Positions 8,242-16,916 are shown, counted from the stretch's first letter. The stretch is 64,000 bases of DNA from Priestia aryabhattai B8W22 (GCF_000956595.1 NZ_JYOO01000020.1:1-64000), one strand, 5' to 3'. Translations and numbers: made by a program. The notes: generated by a model from the sequence alone, not told the origin.

Positions 8242-8791
8242 ATTTTTACAGCAATTAAATGAATCCTTAAAACCATTGTCCTCAAAAGAACGGGCAGATA
8301 TTTTACAAGATTATGAAGAACATTTTTCGATTGGCTTAGAAGAAGGAAAAACAGAAGAAGAAATTGTAACATCGCTAGGTTCTCCGAATCAAATAGCTAA
8401 AGAATTGCTGGCAGACTATCACGTTGAGCAAGCAACAGCTAAGGCAACAACTCAAAATATTTTGAGAGCTACTTGGGCCGTAATTGGTTTAGCTTTTTTT
8501 AATGTAGTAATTGTGCTTGGGCCTGCCGTTGCATTAGCTGGCTTTATTCTGTCAGCTTGGGCAATAGGTATATGTTTCTTGCTATCTCCTATTCTAGTTC
8601 TTGGTGAGGCTATTGTACATTTGAGCGGCTTTTTTCTCTTTAATTTATTTATGTCTTTAGCATTTTGCGGCCTTGGATATTTTATTATGTTAGGTATGTT
8701 AGTTGTAACGAAGCTAGTTATAAAAGGCTTTGTACGTTATCTAAAATACAATGTATCACTTGTGAAAGGCGGTTTAAAACGTGTTGAATAA
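8228..8791 (+). CDS. DUF1700 (HAAS-domain) membrane protein
   Basis: 187 residues. The N-terminus (about 1-75) is the soluble helical HAAS/DUF1700 region with [20 protein letters not shown] and [11 protein letters not shown]; it is followed by about three or four hydrophobic segments between residues 80 and 172 and a basic tail. Such proteins pair with PadR regulators and DUF4097 proteins and are thought to relay signals at the membrane; the mechanism is unknown. ATG 8228 lies inside the end of padR, and its own end overlaps the DUF4097 gene by 11 nt. Confidence 0.8.
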   Translation: MSKSKFLQQLNESLKPLSSKERADILQDYEEHFSIGLEEGKTEEEIVTSLGSPNQIAKELLADYHVEQATAKATTQNILRATWAVIGLAFFNVVIVLGPAVALAGFILSAWAIGICFLLSPILVLGEAIVHLSGFFLFNLFMSLAFCGLGYFIMLGMLVVTKLVIKGFVRYLKYNVSLVKGGLKRVE

Positions 8792-9644
8792 AAAGAAACT
8801 CTCCGTTCTTGCGGGCATTCTCATCATCGTGGGTATTATAGGAAGTCTCCTTACTTATCGTGCGATTGATCCTGAACCTATTTCAAAAGAAAAAGTCATT
8901 AACAGCAATCAAGTATCAAAGGTAAACATCGATACGGATAATACTCGTGTTCATGTGTACCCTATCAAAGGCAGTGATATCAAAGTAACGTTAAAAGGCG
9001 AAACATCTTCTAATATAAAAAAAGACTTCACTACTGATGTTAAAAATTCAACACTTTTCATCTCTTATAATGAACAGCAGCGCAGCTGGATCAATTTTGA
9101 TATTGTTAGTGTATTAAAGCCGCTATCTATCAACGTTTATCTGCCTGAAAAGCAGTATAATTCATTGGGGGTTTCCAGTAGCAATGGATATGTGTCTGTT
9201 AAAAAATTACGCGCAGAAGATGTCTCCATTCGCGCGAACAATGGACGTGTAGAATTAGAGAACATTGATTCAAAAAACCTGAACACCAGCGTACACAATG
9301 GACTTACAAGCATAAAGAATGCTGCAGCAAAAACGATTCAAACGAAAGCAAATAACGGGAAAATTACGCTGAGTAACGTGGAAGGCAGTTTAAAAGGTGA
9401 AACCCATAACGGAAGCATCGCTCTTGAAACAGCAGAACTTGATCGAAATATAGACTTTAAAACGCACAATGGAAAGATTAAGATTACAACGAAAAAAGAA
9501 CCGAGTAACGTTCAATTTAACGTTTCTGTCGACAACGGAAAAGTAGATATCTTGAATAAATATGATAGGGACTCTGTTATTGGGGAAGGAAAGAATATCA
9601 TTAAACTAGCTACTCATAATGGCAGTATTTCAGTAGTAAAGTAA
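8781..9644 (+). CDS. DUF4097 beta-helix envelope protein
   Basis: 287 residues: an N-terminal membrane anchor (about residues 6-27), then an extracytoplasmic repeat domain. The recurring unit ending in NG (SSNGYVSV, ANNGRVEL, VHNGLTSI, ANNGKITL, THNGSIAL, THNGKIKI, VDNGKVDI, THNGSISV) about every 18-25 residues is the hallmark of DUF4097 beta-strand repeats. Start is GTG at 8781 (TTG 8784 is an alternative), overlapping the upstream gene, so it is translationally coupled. Probably the effector or sensor of the PadR operon; its ligand is unknown. Confidence 0.82.
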   Translation: MLNKKKLSVLAGILIIVGIIGSLLTYRAIDPEPISKEKVINSNQVSKVNIDTDNTRVHVYPIKGSDIKVTLKGETSSNIKKDFTTDVKNSTLFISYNEQQRSWINFDIVSVLKPLSINVYLPEKQYNSLGVSSSNGYVSVKKLRAEDVSIRANNGRVELENIDSKNLNTSVHNGLTSIKNAAAKTIQTKANNGKITLSNVEGSLKGETHNGSIALETAELDRNIDFKTHNGKIKITTKKEPSNVQFNVSVDNGKVDILNKYDRDSVIGEGKNIIKLATHNGSISVVK

Positions 9645-9664
9645 CTATTTATTATAACTAAATT

Positions 9665-9708
9665 AAAAAGGTTTCACTCACTGAACGTTGATGAGTGGAA
9701 CCTTTTTT
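9665..9708 (+). terminator. Terminator of the padR operon
   Basis: AAAAAGGTTTCACTCA pairs with TGAGTGGAACCTTTTTT (one G-U pair) across an 11-nt loop; the T-run is built into the arm. Confidence 0.85.
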
Positions 9709-9950
9709 CGTTTAGTTTATGCGCCTGTAGTAATGGTAACTGATAATGAGCTGTATACAATCCTCTCTCGGTTAACGCGTTTTTTAGTAGGGGAGGTCTA
9801 CAAAAAATATATCTTCTTTTATCTTTTCTTCAAAAAAGGAATATTTCTTTAAATAAAACGATACTATTTTCTGATACAACCTATCTATCTCCCCAGCAGG
9901 AATGTTCTTCGCTATACCTATTAACCACTATCAGAAAGGAGCAAAAATAA

Positions 9951-10337
9951 ATGAAACGAAATGTTGCCTACGGTTTGTTACTAACAGTATCTTTAGTATT
10001 TGCGTTTTTTTTAATTGTTGATTGGCGCCAATACGAAAATGGGTTAGAACATGCTATTGAACCTGCTGATAAGAACTATGAAAACAGCGAAAACTATGTT
10101 TCTGACGAACGTATGATAAATGTAATTGTAAAGCTAACGGAAGAAAGTCCTGCAACATTTGGAACGAGATTAAAAAGTGCGCAAAGAATAGATGAGAAAC
10201 GTGTCCATGTGAATACCAATAAGCTAGAGGGCATTATCGAGCTAAAAGATATAGAAGGTAAGACCTTGGTATGGCGTGTGCTAGACGCCACATCCCATCA
10301 TTTAATTATAGAAAGCAAGAACTGGGGAAATGAATAA
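9951..10337 (+). CDS. Membrane-anchored protein of unknown function
   Basis: 128 residues with one N-terminal hydrophobic helix (about 5-23, YGLLLTVSLVFAFFLIV) and a hydrophilic remainder facing outward. After an acidic linker, residues 52-125 look like a small beta-rich domain (MINVIVKLTEES, RVHVNTNKLEGIIELKD, TLVWRVLD, HLIIESKNWG). AGAAAGGAG lies 10 nt upstream of the ATG. I do not recognise the family. The gene is monocistronic and converges on the asparaginase gene. Confidence 0.65.
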   Translation: MKRNVAYGLLLTVSLVFAFFLIVDWRQYENGLEHAIEPADKNYENSENYVSDERMINVIVKLTEESPATFGTRLKSAQRIDEKRVHVNTNKLEGIIELKDIEGKTLVWRVLDATSHHLIIESKNWGNE

Positions 10338-10365
10338 GGGACCTGCTGATGTTTTTTCTTATAAA

Positions 10366-10408
10366 AACAGGCTGAGACAAAACTATGCTAGTGGTGTCTC
10401 AGCCTGTT
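10366..10408. terminator. Bidirectional terminator between convergent genes
   Basis: A perfect 14-bp stem AACAGGCTGAGACA/TGTCTCAGCCTGTT. The minus-strand side continues into TTTTTATAAG, so it mainly ends the asparaginase transcript and also serves the plus-strand gene. Confidence 0.85.
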
Positions 10409-10467
10409 ATACTTTTGTTACCAATTGTTCTTAAAGCACCAAAATAGAAGAGGAAAGATATTTTTAA

Positions 10468-11580
10468 TTAATACTCATTAAAATATTCTTGAATCTTTTT
10501 AGGGTCCTTTGTTTTCGTTAAAGCAAGCATTAAAAGAATACGGGCTTTTTGTGGGTTTAGCGAATCAGAGGTAACAAACGTATCTTTATCATCTGACTTT
10601 TCATGTGTCACAACTCCGCTTCCTACCCGGCTAGATCTAACAATAACTACGCCTTTTTTTACCGCATCTCTAGCACCTGTTAGAGCAGCATCGGAGAGCA
10701 GTCCATTTCCTGCTCCTGCAACGACTATTCCTTTTGCTCCAGCTTTTACGGCTGTATCATAAAAATTCCTAGAATCGTTTTGATACCCGTATATGATGTC
10801 TACTTGAGGAAGCTTATCTAATTTTGATACATCGAATATTGATTGTGTTGTATGCTTGCGAGTTGGTTTGTTATAAAATATTACCTTATCTCCAGCTATT
10901 TCTCCTACATATCCCTGTTCGTGAGATTTAAACGTATCCACTGCCGTTGTATGTGTTTTTGTTATATAACGAGCTGCGCCAATTCGATCGTTAAGCGCTA
11001 CTAAAACGCCGATATTTCGTGCGTCTTTTGTAGAAGCAATTTTTACTGCATTATACAAGTTTAGCGGTCCATCTGCACTTATAGCGGTAGCTGGTCTCAT
11101 TGAACCAACTACAACCACAGGTTTGTCACTCTTTACTACTAGGTTTAGAAAATAAGCCGTTTCCTCCATCGTATCAGATCCGTGCGTCACGACAATTCCA
11201 TCAACATCCTTAGAAGCTAATAGTGTATTAATTCGCTTCGCTAGCTTTAACAAAATGCTGTTATCTATATTTTGACTTCCTATATTTACGACTTGTTCTC
11301 CGCTTACATTCGCTATTTTTTTTAACTGAGGAACAGCTTTGATAATTGTTTTAATGTTAAGAGCTCCTGATTCATATCCTGTTGTGTCTGTGCTGCTTTC
11401 AGAAGAGCCTGCAATCGTACCTCCAGTGGCCAAAATCTTTATATTGGGCTGTTCTTCTTTCACTGAATGTTTTACAGTCATTTTAGAATCATTTACCGAT
11501 GCATTGACCAATGATAAAGGTCCCAAAAATAAGATAACGCTTGATAAAAAAGTGAGGCCTATTATTTTTTTCAGTTTCAT
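10468..11580 (-). CDS. ansZ: Secreted type II L-asparaginase
   Basis: 370 residues; hydrolyses L-asparagine to aspartate and ammonia outside the cytoplasm. A Sec signal peptide (KLKK, hydrophobic 6-25, cleavage likely after VNA, residue 27) precedes the enzyme. Both signatures are present: ILATGGTIAG with the nucleophile Thr55, and VTHGSDTMEET with Thr132 and Asp136. Length and layout match B. subtilis AnsZ (375). AAGGAG sits 10 nt before the ATG. Unlike AnsZ, no lipobox Cys is seen, so release rather than lipid anchoring is likely. Monocistronic. Confidence 0.9.
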   Translation of the reverse strand: MKLKKIIGLTFLSSVILFLGPLSLVNASVNDSKMTVKHSVKEEQPNIKILATGGTIAGSSESSTDTTGYESGALNIKTIIKAVPQLKKIANVSGEQVVNIGSQNIDNSILLKLAKRINTLLASKDVDGIVVTHGSDTMEETAYFLNLVVKSDKPVVVVGSMRPATAISADGPLNLYNAVKIASTKDARNIGVLVALNDRIGAARYITKTHTTAVDTFKSHEQGYVGEIAGDKVIFYNKPTRKHTTQSIFDVSKLDKLPQVDIIYGYQNDSRNFYDTAVKAGAKGIVVAGAGNGLLSDAALTGARDAVKKGVVIVRSSRVGSGVVTHEKSDDKDTFVTSDSLNPQKARILLMLALTKTKDPKKIQEYFNEY

Positions 11581-11821
11581 CTTTGTTTAGCTCCTTTTGT
11601 TGAAAATACATGTAATGGTATTATTGATGATTTAAATTTAAAATATCCAATCATTTGTCCACATGAAGAATAAATAGATAAATGAATTATTTTTATAAGA
11701 TACTTTACTATTTGTTTACTATCAAACGGATTATAAGAACGGGAAACCCTTAATAAAAAATGTGCAAACCATTTAAATATGTTAAGATTGATTCTATCAT
11801 TTACATAACTTATAGAAGAAG

Positions 11822-11873
11822 CTCGTCAAAAAGAAGCCTTTGCTATGATTAGCAAAGGCTTCTTTTTGGCGAG
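11822..11873. terminator. Very long terminator-like hairpin
   Basis: 24-nt arms with one G-U pair and a 4-nt loop (TGAT); core AAGAAGCCTTTGCTA/TAGCAAAGGCTTCTT followed by TTT. It stands 230 nt beyond the rsbR paralogue on the minus strand and has no plus-strand gene. The rest of 11591-12106 shows no gene. Confidence 0.65.
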
Positions 11874-12012
11874 AATTATGATGAATATGACTAGCTTAAA
11901 AGAAATGCACCGAATACTGCTTTTTTTATTTCTACCTGTCAATATTAGGAGTCCTAAAAGCTAACTCACAGTAGAAGATAAATCAAATACATTTTTAAAG
12001 CCATCACTAAAG

Positions 12013-12061
12013 AAATAGATGCCCTTCTTAATTTCCACCTTTAGGAAGGGTACGTCTATTT
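12013..12061. repeat. Long imperfect inverted repeat
   Basis: AAATAGA...TCTATTT flank an inner CCCTTCTTAA...TTTAGGAAGGG stem. It lies 46 nt after the rsbR-type stop and may be its processing or termination structure, although no T-run follows. Confidence 0.45.
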
Positions 12062-12106
12062 ATGATATAACCTACATAAAAAAATGCTTAGTACTTTAAC
12101 TCAATA

Positions 12107-12940
12107 TCACTCACGCAAAAGCTTATTTACTGCATCTTTTAACTTTCCATAAGTTTTCAATTTGCTCATATCTATTCCTAATTGAACGGCAGTTAAGGCT
12201 ATTTCCGGACGGATACCTGTGATGGTTGTATCAATTCCAAGTAGGTCCAACATCTTTATAACTTGAAATAATTCATTGGTCATCATAGTATCAATCGAAG
12301 GTGCACCTGATAAGTCAATAATTAAGCAAGACAGATCAAGTTCTTTTGCTTGCAGCATAACTTTCTTCGCAAAATCACTATTCTTATAATCATCAACCTG
12401 ACCAATGAGAGGCAGCACGCCCACTGTATCGGAAATGCTAATAACAGGCGTACTAAGCTCAGAAATTAGCATTTTTTGAGCTTGAGACTGTGCTTCTGAA
12501 ACTTGTCCATAATAAAGGGTGAAAAGTTCTATCATCCGATCAAATGCTTCATTCACTATTTTATTCCATGAAAAAAGCTCTTCGCATGTAATGCTAGATG
12601 AATGAAGGTGAAAAAATGATTCAATCCGTTTAAAAAAGATTAAACGAAACTTTTTAAAATGATGAATACTATGATACAGAGAATCGCCTCTCTGAGCCCT
12701 TTTTGTGGCAACTTCCTGTGCCCAATCACTAAGAGTATCCAATGACTCTCCTATAAGAACTTTTACAATTTTACAAGTAAAGTATCGATTTTGTACTCGA
12801 AGATATTCGGTTGTTTCGGAGGAAGCATCAGCGGTGTAGATCGAATCCTTTTCTACTTCCCGCGAGTCTAGCCATTCTTGAGACATTTCATCAATATGTT
12901 CTAGTAAAAAGTCATGTAGTTTTTCTGTCATTTCATGCAT
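12107..12940 (-). CDS. RsbR paralogue, stressosome protein
   Basis: 277 residues; RsbR-type proteins form the stressosome with RsbS, bind RsbT and release it under stress so that sigma-B becomes active. The N-terminal domain (about 1-145) is the non-haem globin sensor fold with the typical HDFLLEHIDEMSQEWL start. The C-terminal STAS domain runs about 160-272: LISELSTPVISISD, VGVLPLIGQVD, LIIDLSGAPSIDT, GIRPEIALT. The Thr residues in LSTP and SIDT align with the two RsbT phosphorylation sites of RsbRA (Thr171, Thr205). ATG 12940 follows AAAGGAG by 8 nt. Length fits the YqhA/YkoB/YojH paralogues. No rsbS or rsbT is adjacent, so it acts in trans. Confidence 0.82.
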   Translation of the reverse strand: MHEMTEKLHDFLLEHIDEMSQEWLDSREVEKDSIYTADASSETTEYLRVQNRYFTCKIVKVLIGESLDTLSDWAQEVATKRAQRGDSLYHSIHHFKKFRLIFFKRIESFFHLHSSSITCEELFSWNKIVNEAFDRMIELFTLYYGQVSEAQSQAQKMLISELSTPVISISDTVGVLPLIGQVDDYKNSDFAKKVMLQAKELDLSCLIIDLSGAPSIDTMMTNELFQVIKMLDLLGIDTTITGIRPEIALTAVQLGIDMSKLKTYGKLKDAVNKLLRE

Positions 12941-12974
12941 AACATGTTCTCCTTTACTGTTATCTAACGTTCCG

Positions 12975-13000
12975 TTTCCCGGTTTATTTATATGAAAAAC
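12975..13000 (-). promoter_or_regulatory. Possible sigma-B promoter of the rsbR paralogue
   Basis: On the minus strand GTTTTT, 14 nt, GGGAAA, about 35 nt before the start codon; two mismatches to the consensus. Confidence 0.35.
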
Positions 13001-13352
13001 TTCCACTTATTTACGTATGTAGGTTTTAACAGCTGGCTTCATGCTGAAGAGATTTCTTTTAAGGAACGATCAAATAAAACAAGTTAATTTCATCCCAATT
13101 AAAACATTATAGATAAACAAGGCCGATGTATAGCTGAGACGAGATTCATCAATATGCTAGAGCATTTAAATTAAAACATAGGCTGATGTTAAGTGGACTG
13201 GTGGATGTTCGTTTTATTTAAAAAAGCTACTCGTTTGAGTAGCTTTTTTTAAAACATATACTTAAAGGAATATAAGGAATTACGATTCCTGTGTTCTTAG
13301 TGTGCTCACAAACTTAAGTTTTCCTATTTACTTCTTCCCTTTTGCGAACATT
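13001..13352. other. Intergenic stretch
   Basis: No gene is seen apart from the terminator at 13220-13250. Confidence 0.5.
13220..13250 (-). terminator. Terminator downstream of the 17M-type gene
   Basis: AAAAAAGCTACTC/GAGTAGCTTTTTT with a GTTT loop; symmetric, so active on both strands. On the minus strand it ends the stress-gene transcript about 100 nt after the stop. Confidence 0.8.
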
Positions 13353-13844
13353 CTATTTATGATCACGATGTTCGCCGTATAAAGATTTATCATAAACAGA
13401 GTCACCTTTCGCAAAAGGAGAATCTTCTCTATTTTCTAAGAACGGGTTTGTTTTTGTTTCTCTATTGGTTCTTACTAACAACAATACTTTTCCTTTTTGC
13501 AAATCATCTGCATAAGGTCCTGCTTCTGTAAGAGGAACGCCTAAGTTAATTAAACGCTTTTCTACTCTTGCTTTATCCCTAAGAGTGTCTTTAGGGTGAT
13601 CGGACGAAAACATATGCTTAATTTTATCCATAATCGACTCATCTTGATGAATTTGATCCGTGGTTTCAATCTTCTTTATGTCAATTCCTTCTTTGTTTTC
13701 TACTTCTAAATAGTTCTCTTCATCGATATCTTTGCTGGTGACCAGAGAGAGGTCACTCTCTTGAAATCCTTGTGTTTTTAGATGTTGAATAGCCGTTACG
13801 ATCGCTTCTTCATTATCATATGTGCCTATCACATTTTTTGTCAT
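13353..13844 (-). CDS. General stress protein 17M-type (YflT-like), longer paralogue
   Basis: 163 residues. The family N-terminus NVIGTYDNEEAIVTAIQHLK with ESDLSLVTS is followed by an acidic middle, LGVPLTEAGPYADDLQKGKV and LLLVRT, then an extra C-terminal tail of about 35 residues (NPFLENREDSPFAKGDSVYD...) that the paralogue at 3423 lacks. The tail is hydrophilic and probably disordered. AGGAGGAACTACTC precedes the ATG. A textbook sigma-B promoter lies upstream (13909-13933), so induction by general stress is well supported; the biochemical role is unknown. Confidence 0.85.
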   Translation of the reverse strand: MTKNVIGTYDNEEAIVTAIQHLKTQGFQESDLSLVTSKDIDEENYLEVENKEGIDIKKIETTDQIHQDESIMDKIKHMFSSDHPKDTLRDKARVEKRLINLGVPLTEAGPYADDLQKGKVLLLVRTNRETKTNPFLENREDSPFAKGDSVYDKSLYGEHRDHK

Positions 13845-13908
13845 GAGTAGTTCCTCCTTCTAGTATAGAAAATGGTTTATATAAATGAATTCATTTATGC
13901 TACTTGTA

Positions 13909-13933
13909 ATACCCTAGAGTATTTTTCTGAAAC
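13909..13933 (-). promoter_or_regulatory. Sigma-B promoter (leftward)
   Basis: Minus strand: GTTTCA, 13 nt, GGGTAT. The -10 is a perfect match and the spacing is ideal. It lies about 65 nt upstream of the 17M-type gene. Confidence 0.8.
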
Positions 13934-13956
13934 ATTTAAAAAATTAGATAATTTCT

Positions 13957-13981
13957 GTTTAAATGGAAATGAGCTGGGAAT
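13957..13981 (+). promoter_or_regulatory. Sigma-B promoter (rightward)
   Basis: GTTTAA, 13 nt, GGGAAT: a perfect -35 and a near-perfect -10, 40 nt before the KGG-protein start. It is back to back with the leftward sigma-B promoter, 23 bp apart. Confidence 0.85.
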
Positions 13982-14020
13982 ATAGTTGACAAGCCAAAAA
14001 AATTTAAGGAGGAATTCAAC

Positions 14021-14230
14021 ATGGCAAAAAATAAAGAAAATGAAAAAATGAGCAGAGAAGAAGCTGGACGAAAAGGTGGAGAAACTACGTCTAAAAATCA
14101 TGATAAAGAGTTTTTCCAAGAGATTGGAGAAAAGGGTGGAAAAGCCACATCTAAGAATCAAAACAAAGAGTTTTTCAGAGAAATAGGTGAAAAAGGCGGA
14201 AAAGCCAGCAATAAAAATTCGAACAGTTAA
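14021..14230 (+). CDS. KGG-repeat stress protein (GsiB-like)
   Basis: 69 residues, very hydrophilic, built from three stress-induced KGG repeats: REEAGRKGGETTSKNHDKEF, QEIGEKGGKATSKNQNKEFF, REIGEKGGKASNKNSNS. The same repeat makes up GsiB of B. subtilis and YciG-type proteins; they resemble plant LEA proteins and are thought to protect during desiccation or glucose starvation. AAGGAGG lies 9 nt before the ATG and a sigma-B promoter lies 40 nt upstream. First gene of a probable three-gene unit. GsiB itself has more repeats, so this is a short version. Confidence 0.88.
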   Translation: MAKNKENEKMSREEAGRKGGETTSKNHDKEFFQEIGEKGGKATSKNQNKEFFREIGEKGGKASNKNSNS

Positions 14231-14314
14231 AAAGCTAGAAAAACAGCCTGCGCAGGCGGTAAATTACACGATTAAACTCTTTAAATATATACGATCATAA
14301 GGAGGAATTGAGAC

Positions 14315-14512
14315 ATGACAAAAAAATTAGCTATGCACGAGACGCTAGAAGTTCATGAAATCTTAACGCTTAAAACGTCGTGTGTAACAAAAGGCACAGC
14401 AATGCTGGAATTGGTAGAGGACGAAAAATTAAAAAAGATTTTGGAAGAAGATGTCCAAACGTCTACTGAAGCAATTAATGAATTGAAAAAAATCTTAAAG
14501 AAAGCTCAATAA
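14315..14512 (+). CDS. Small CotF-associated protein
   Basis: 65 residues, mostly helical: MTKKLAMHETLEVHEILTLK, a short Cys-containing turn, and a C-terminal amphipathic helix. Proteins of this size and opening (MALHETLEVHEILTFK-like) commonly sit next to CotF-domain genes in Bacillus and are annotated as spore-coat proteins; that link is from memory. AAGGAGG precedes the ATG by 9 nt. It follows the KGG gene by 84 nt, which contain a 12-bp palindrome GCCTGCGCAGGC (14246-14257) without a T-run, so co-transcription remains possible. Confidence 0.65.
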   Translation: MTKKLAMHETLEVHEILTLKTSCVTKGTAMLELVEDEKLKKILEEDVQTSTEAINELKKILKKAQ

Positions 14513-14529
14513 ACAGGAGGGATTTAGGA

Positions 14530-14820
14530 ATGGCTGCTAAAAGTACGCTTAATAAAACATTAGACGATCTTGCTATTGCAACTGATTTGTTATTATCAGC
14601 GAAAAACGGTGTGCGAACATATGCTGTAGCTCTTACCGAAACAGCAACACCAGAAGTACGCAAAGTATTAAAAAAACAATTAGACGAAGCTATTGAGCTT
14701 CATGAAAAGATCGCTCAATATATGATTGATAATGAAATGTATCATGCTTATGATGTTGAAGAGCAAGTAAATCACGATTTAAAAAAGGCAAATAAAGCGT
14801 TAGAATTAGCAAAAGGTTAA
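14530..14820 (+). CDS. CotF-type spore coat protein
   Basis: 96 residues of Coat-F type: LNKTLDDLAIATDLLLSAKN, GVRTYAVALTETATPEVRKV, LKKQLDEAIELHEKIAQYMI, then YDVEEQVNHDLKKANKALEL. This is the ferritin-like helical pair of CotF-domain proteins, with the family ending in a short Tyr/Asp/Val region. It starts 17 nt after its small partner with AGGAGG, so the two form an operon. The location of a coat-type protein behind a sigma-B promoter suggests a wider protective role than the spore coat; this is inference. Confidence 0.75.
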   Translation: MAAKSTLNKTLDDLAIATDLLLSAKNGVRTYAVALTETATPEVRKVLKKQLDEAIELHEKIAQYMIDNEMYHAYDVEEQVNHDLKKANKALELAKG

Positions 14821-14841
14821 AATCAATATTGGTAGATATAT

Positions 14842-14890
14842 AAATAAAAAAGAGAGAGTCTAATTCAAATAGACCCTCTCTTTTTTATTT
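14842..14890 (+). terminator. Terminator of the KGG-CotF unit
   Basis: AAATAAAAAAGAGAG(A)GTCTA pairs with TAGACCCTCTCTTTTTTATTT with small bulges and a 7-nt loop. Confidence 0.8.
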
Positions 14891-15042
14891 GTATAAGATT
14901 TGGGACTCAAGACTTTTTGAATGGAGGTTATAAAATAATATAAGTTCACATAGCGAAGGCTGTGTTCCTCATTAAGTATGAACTCTCAATAAATGGAAAT
15001 CCTAGTAACGCTACTATTAAAATATTGAGTGGAGGTCTTAAT

Positions 15043-16620
15043 GTGACTCATAATGAACGCAAGGGAGAACAGCTTCCGCAGGAGCCTGAACCATACTGGA
15101 GAGATTTTATTGATTTGCCGGAGTTTCCTGTTCTAGATAATGACATAGAGGTAGATGTTGTGGTGGTAGGAGGCGGGATTACAGGCCTTACTTCTGCTTA
15201 TCTTTTAGTCAACGAAGGTCTAAAGGTAGCCGTTTTAGAAGCAGGAAGACTATTGAATGGCACAACGGGACATACGACAGCAAAAGTTACTGCCCAGCAC
15301 GATTTGATCTACGATGAGTTTATTCGGAATTTTGGCAGAAGCAAGGCAAGGTTATACTATGAGGCTAATACAGATGCCTTGAACTTTATTAAGCAAACAG
15401 TTGAAGATCATCAAATTGATTGTGATTTTCTCATGCAAGATGCCTACATATATGCTACTACTGATGAGTATGCTGCAAAACTTGAAAAAGAGGCAGAAGC
15501 TTATAAAGAACTTAATATTAATGGTGAATTGGTTGATCATATTCCTTTTAACATAGAAATTAAAAAAGCCCTTGTGATGACAGACCAGGCACAGTTCCAT
15601 CCCATTAAATATCTAGTTCACCTCGTTCAAGCTATTAAACAAAAAGGCGGACTTATTTTTGAACATACAACGGCAGTGAATATTGAATCTGGAGATAAGC
15701 AAACAGTTCTTACACGAGAAGGTATACGTGTTACAGGCAGCTACGTTCTTTCTTGCTCGCATTTTCCTTTTTATGAAGGGCTGGGACTTTATTCTGCCAG
15801 AATGCACGCTGACCGCTCCTATATCCTTGCTGTTAAAGGCAAAGAACCTTATCCAGGTGGAATGTATATTAGCGCTGATCAACCGACACGTTCCTTGCGC
15901 TCTGCAGTCATTAACGGTGAGGAAATGATTCTTGTGGCGGGAGAAAGCCATCAAACCGGTCAAGGAAAAGATACAATGGAACATTATAAAGCGCTAAAGA
16001 ATTTTGGTGAACAAGTTTTCGACATAGAAAATACTGTGTATCGCTGGTCAGCACAAGATTTAGTCACGCTTGATAAACTTCCTTACATTGGAGAACTTAC
16101 CTCTAGTCAACCTAATATACTCGTCGCTACTGGTTATAGAAAATGGGGAATGACAAATGGAACAGCAGCGGCACTCTTATTCAGAGACATAATTCTAGGC
16201 AAAAAGAACGCTTACCAACATTTGTATTCGCCATCGCGTTTTTACGCAAACCCCAGCTTGAAAAATTTTTTAGTAGAAAATGCTGATGTTGTAAGCCATC
16301 TTATCAAAGGGAAACTTGAAATCTCTGATGTAAGAGCTGAAGATCTATCTAATGATGAAGGGGCGGTAATCACGGTTAGAGGCCATCGAAAGGGAGCCTA
16401 TAAAGATCAAGAAGGAAAAATCCACATTGTAGATACAACCTGTACTCACATTGGCTGCGAAGTCGAATGGAACAGCGGAGAACGGTCCTGGGATTGCCCT
16501 TGCCACGGATCTAGATTTTCTTATACAGGAGAAGTTATAGAAGGTCCAGCGGAAAAGCCCCTGCAGAAATATGATTACACCATGCTCGATAATTTTACCT
16601 CAGAGGATTCTGGCTATTAA
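15043..16620 (+). CDS. FAD-dependent oxidoreductase fused to a Rieske domain (YhfW-like)
   Basis: 525 residues, resembling B. subtilis YhfW. Residues about 35-400 form a DAO-type FAD oxidoreductase: the dinucleotide motif VVVGGGITGLTSAYLL, then EAGRLLNGTTGHTTAKVT, and near the end of the domain PNILVATGYRKWGMTNG. The C-terminal Rieske domain binds a [2Fe-2S] cluster through C467-x-H469 and C485-x-x-H488 (CTHIGC...CPCH). Cytoplasmic; the electron donor and substrate are unknown. The GTG at 15043 is chosen because GGAGG lies 7 nt upstream; the 27 codons before it lack an RBS. Confidence 0.85.
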   Translation: MTHNERKGEQLPQEPEPYWRDFIDLPEFPVLDNDIEVDVVVVGGGITGLTSAYLLVNEGLKVAVLEAGRLLNGTTGHTTAKVTAQHDLIYDEFIRNFGRSKARLYYEANTDALNFIKQTVEDHQIDCDFLMQDAYIYATTDEYAAKLEKEAEAYKELNINGELVDHIPFNIEIKKALVMTDQAQFHPIKYLVHLVQAIKQKGGLIFEHTTAVNIESGDKQTVLTREGIRVTGSYVLSCSHFPFYEGLGLYSARMHADRSYILAVKGKEPYPGGMYISADQPTRSLRSAVINGEEMILVAGESHQTGQGKDTMEHYKALKNFGEQVFDIENTVYRWSAQDLVTLDKLPYIGELTSSQPNILVATGYRKWGMTNGTAAALLFRDIILGKKNAYQHLYSPSRFYANPSLKNFLVENADVVSHLIKGKLEISDVRAEDLSNDEGAVITVRGHRKGAYKDQEGKIHIVDTTCTHIGCEVEWNSGERSWDCPCHGSRFSYTGEVIEGPAEKPLQKYDYTMLDNFTSEDSGY

Positions 16621-16669
16621 AGACTTTCTTCCTGTATAAAAATTATTTAAATCGACAAGCTAGTACCGC

Positions 16670-16714
16670 GAGCCCTCAGTTGGAGTTGAAATTCCGTACT
16701 GCAGGGTTCTTTTA
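16670..16714 (+). terminator. Terminator after the Rieske oxidoreductase
   Basis: GAGCCCT-CAGT pairs with ACTGCAGGGTTC (one bulge), enclosing a smaller GGA/TTCC stem, and TTTT follows. Confidence 0.65.
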
Positions 16715-16916
16715 CTGCTTTCCTATATGCATGATAACCATGAACTATAATTTCTTGTATGTAACTCCCCTATAATCTAACTCCTTATATAATATAGTAA
16801 ATATGACATGCTTTTTTCCATTTTTAACTTACATCTATTATATGTTTTTATTCCTCACAATCAGCAGAAACTCATACAAAATAAACATTTTTCTGCCAGT
16901 TATAATAAAAAGCCTG

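Noticed and set aside
13895-14161. 88-codon minus-strand frame over the KGG gene
   Set aside because: Phe/Ser-rich antisense of the repeat protein, with sigma-B promoters within it.
14246-14257. Terminator between the KGG gene and the CotF-type pair
   Set aside because: The 12-bp palindrome GCCTGCGCAGGC has no loop and no T-run, so it is a poor terminator.
16660-16714. T-box leader
   Set aside because: TAGTACCGCGAG followed by a terminator resembles the T-box core, but the AGGGTGG part and the long specifier stem-loops are missing; the upstream sequence is the coding end of the Rieske gene.
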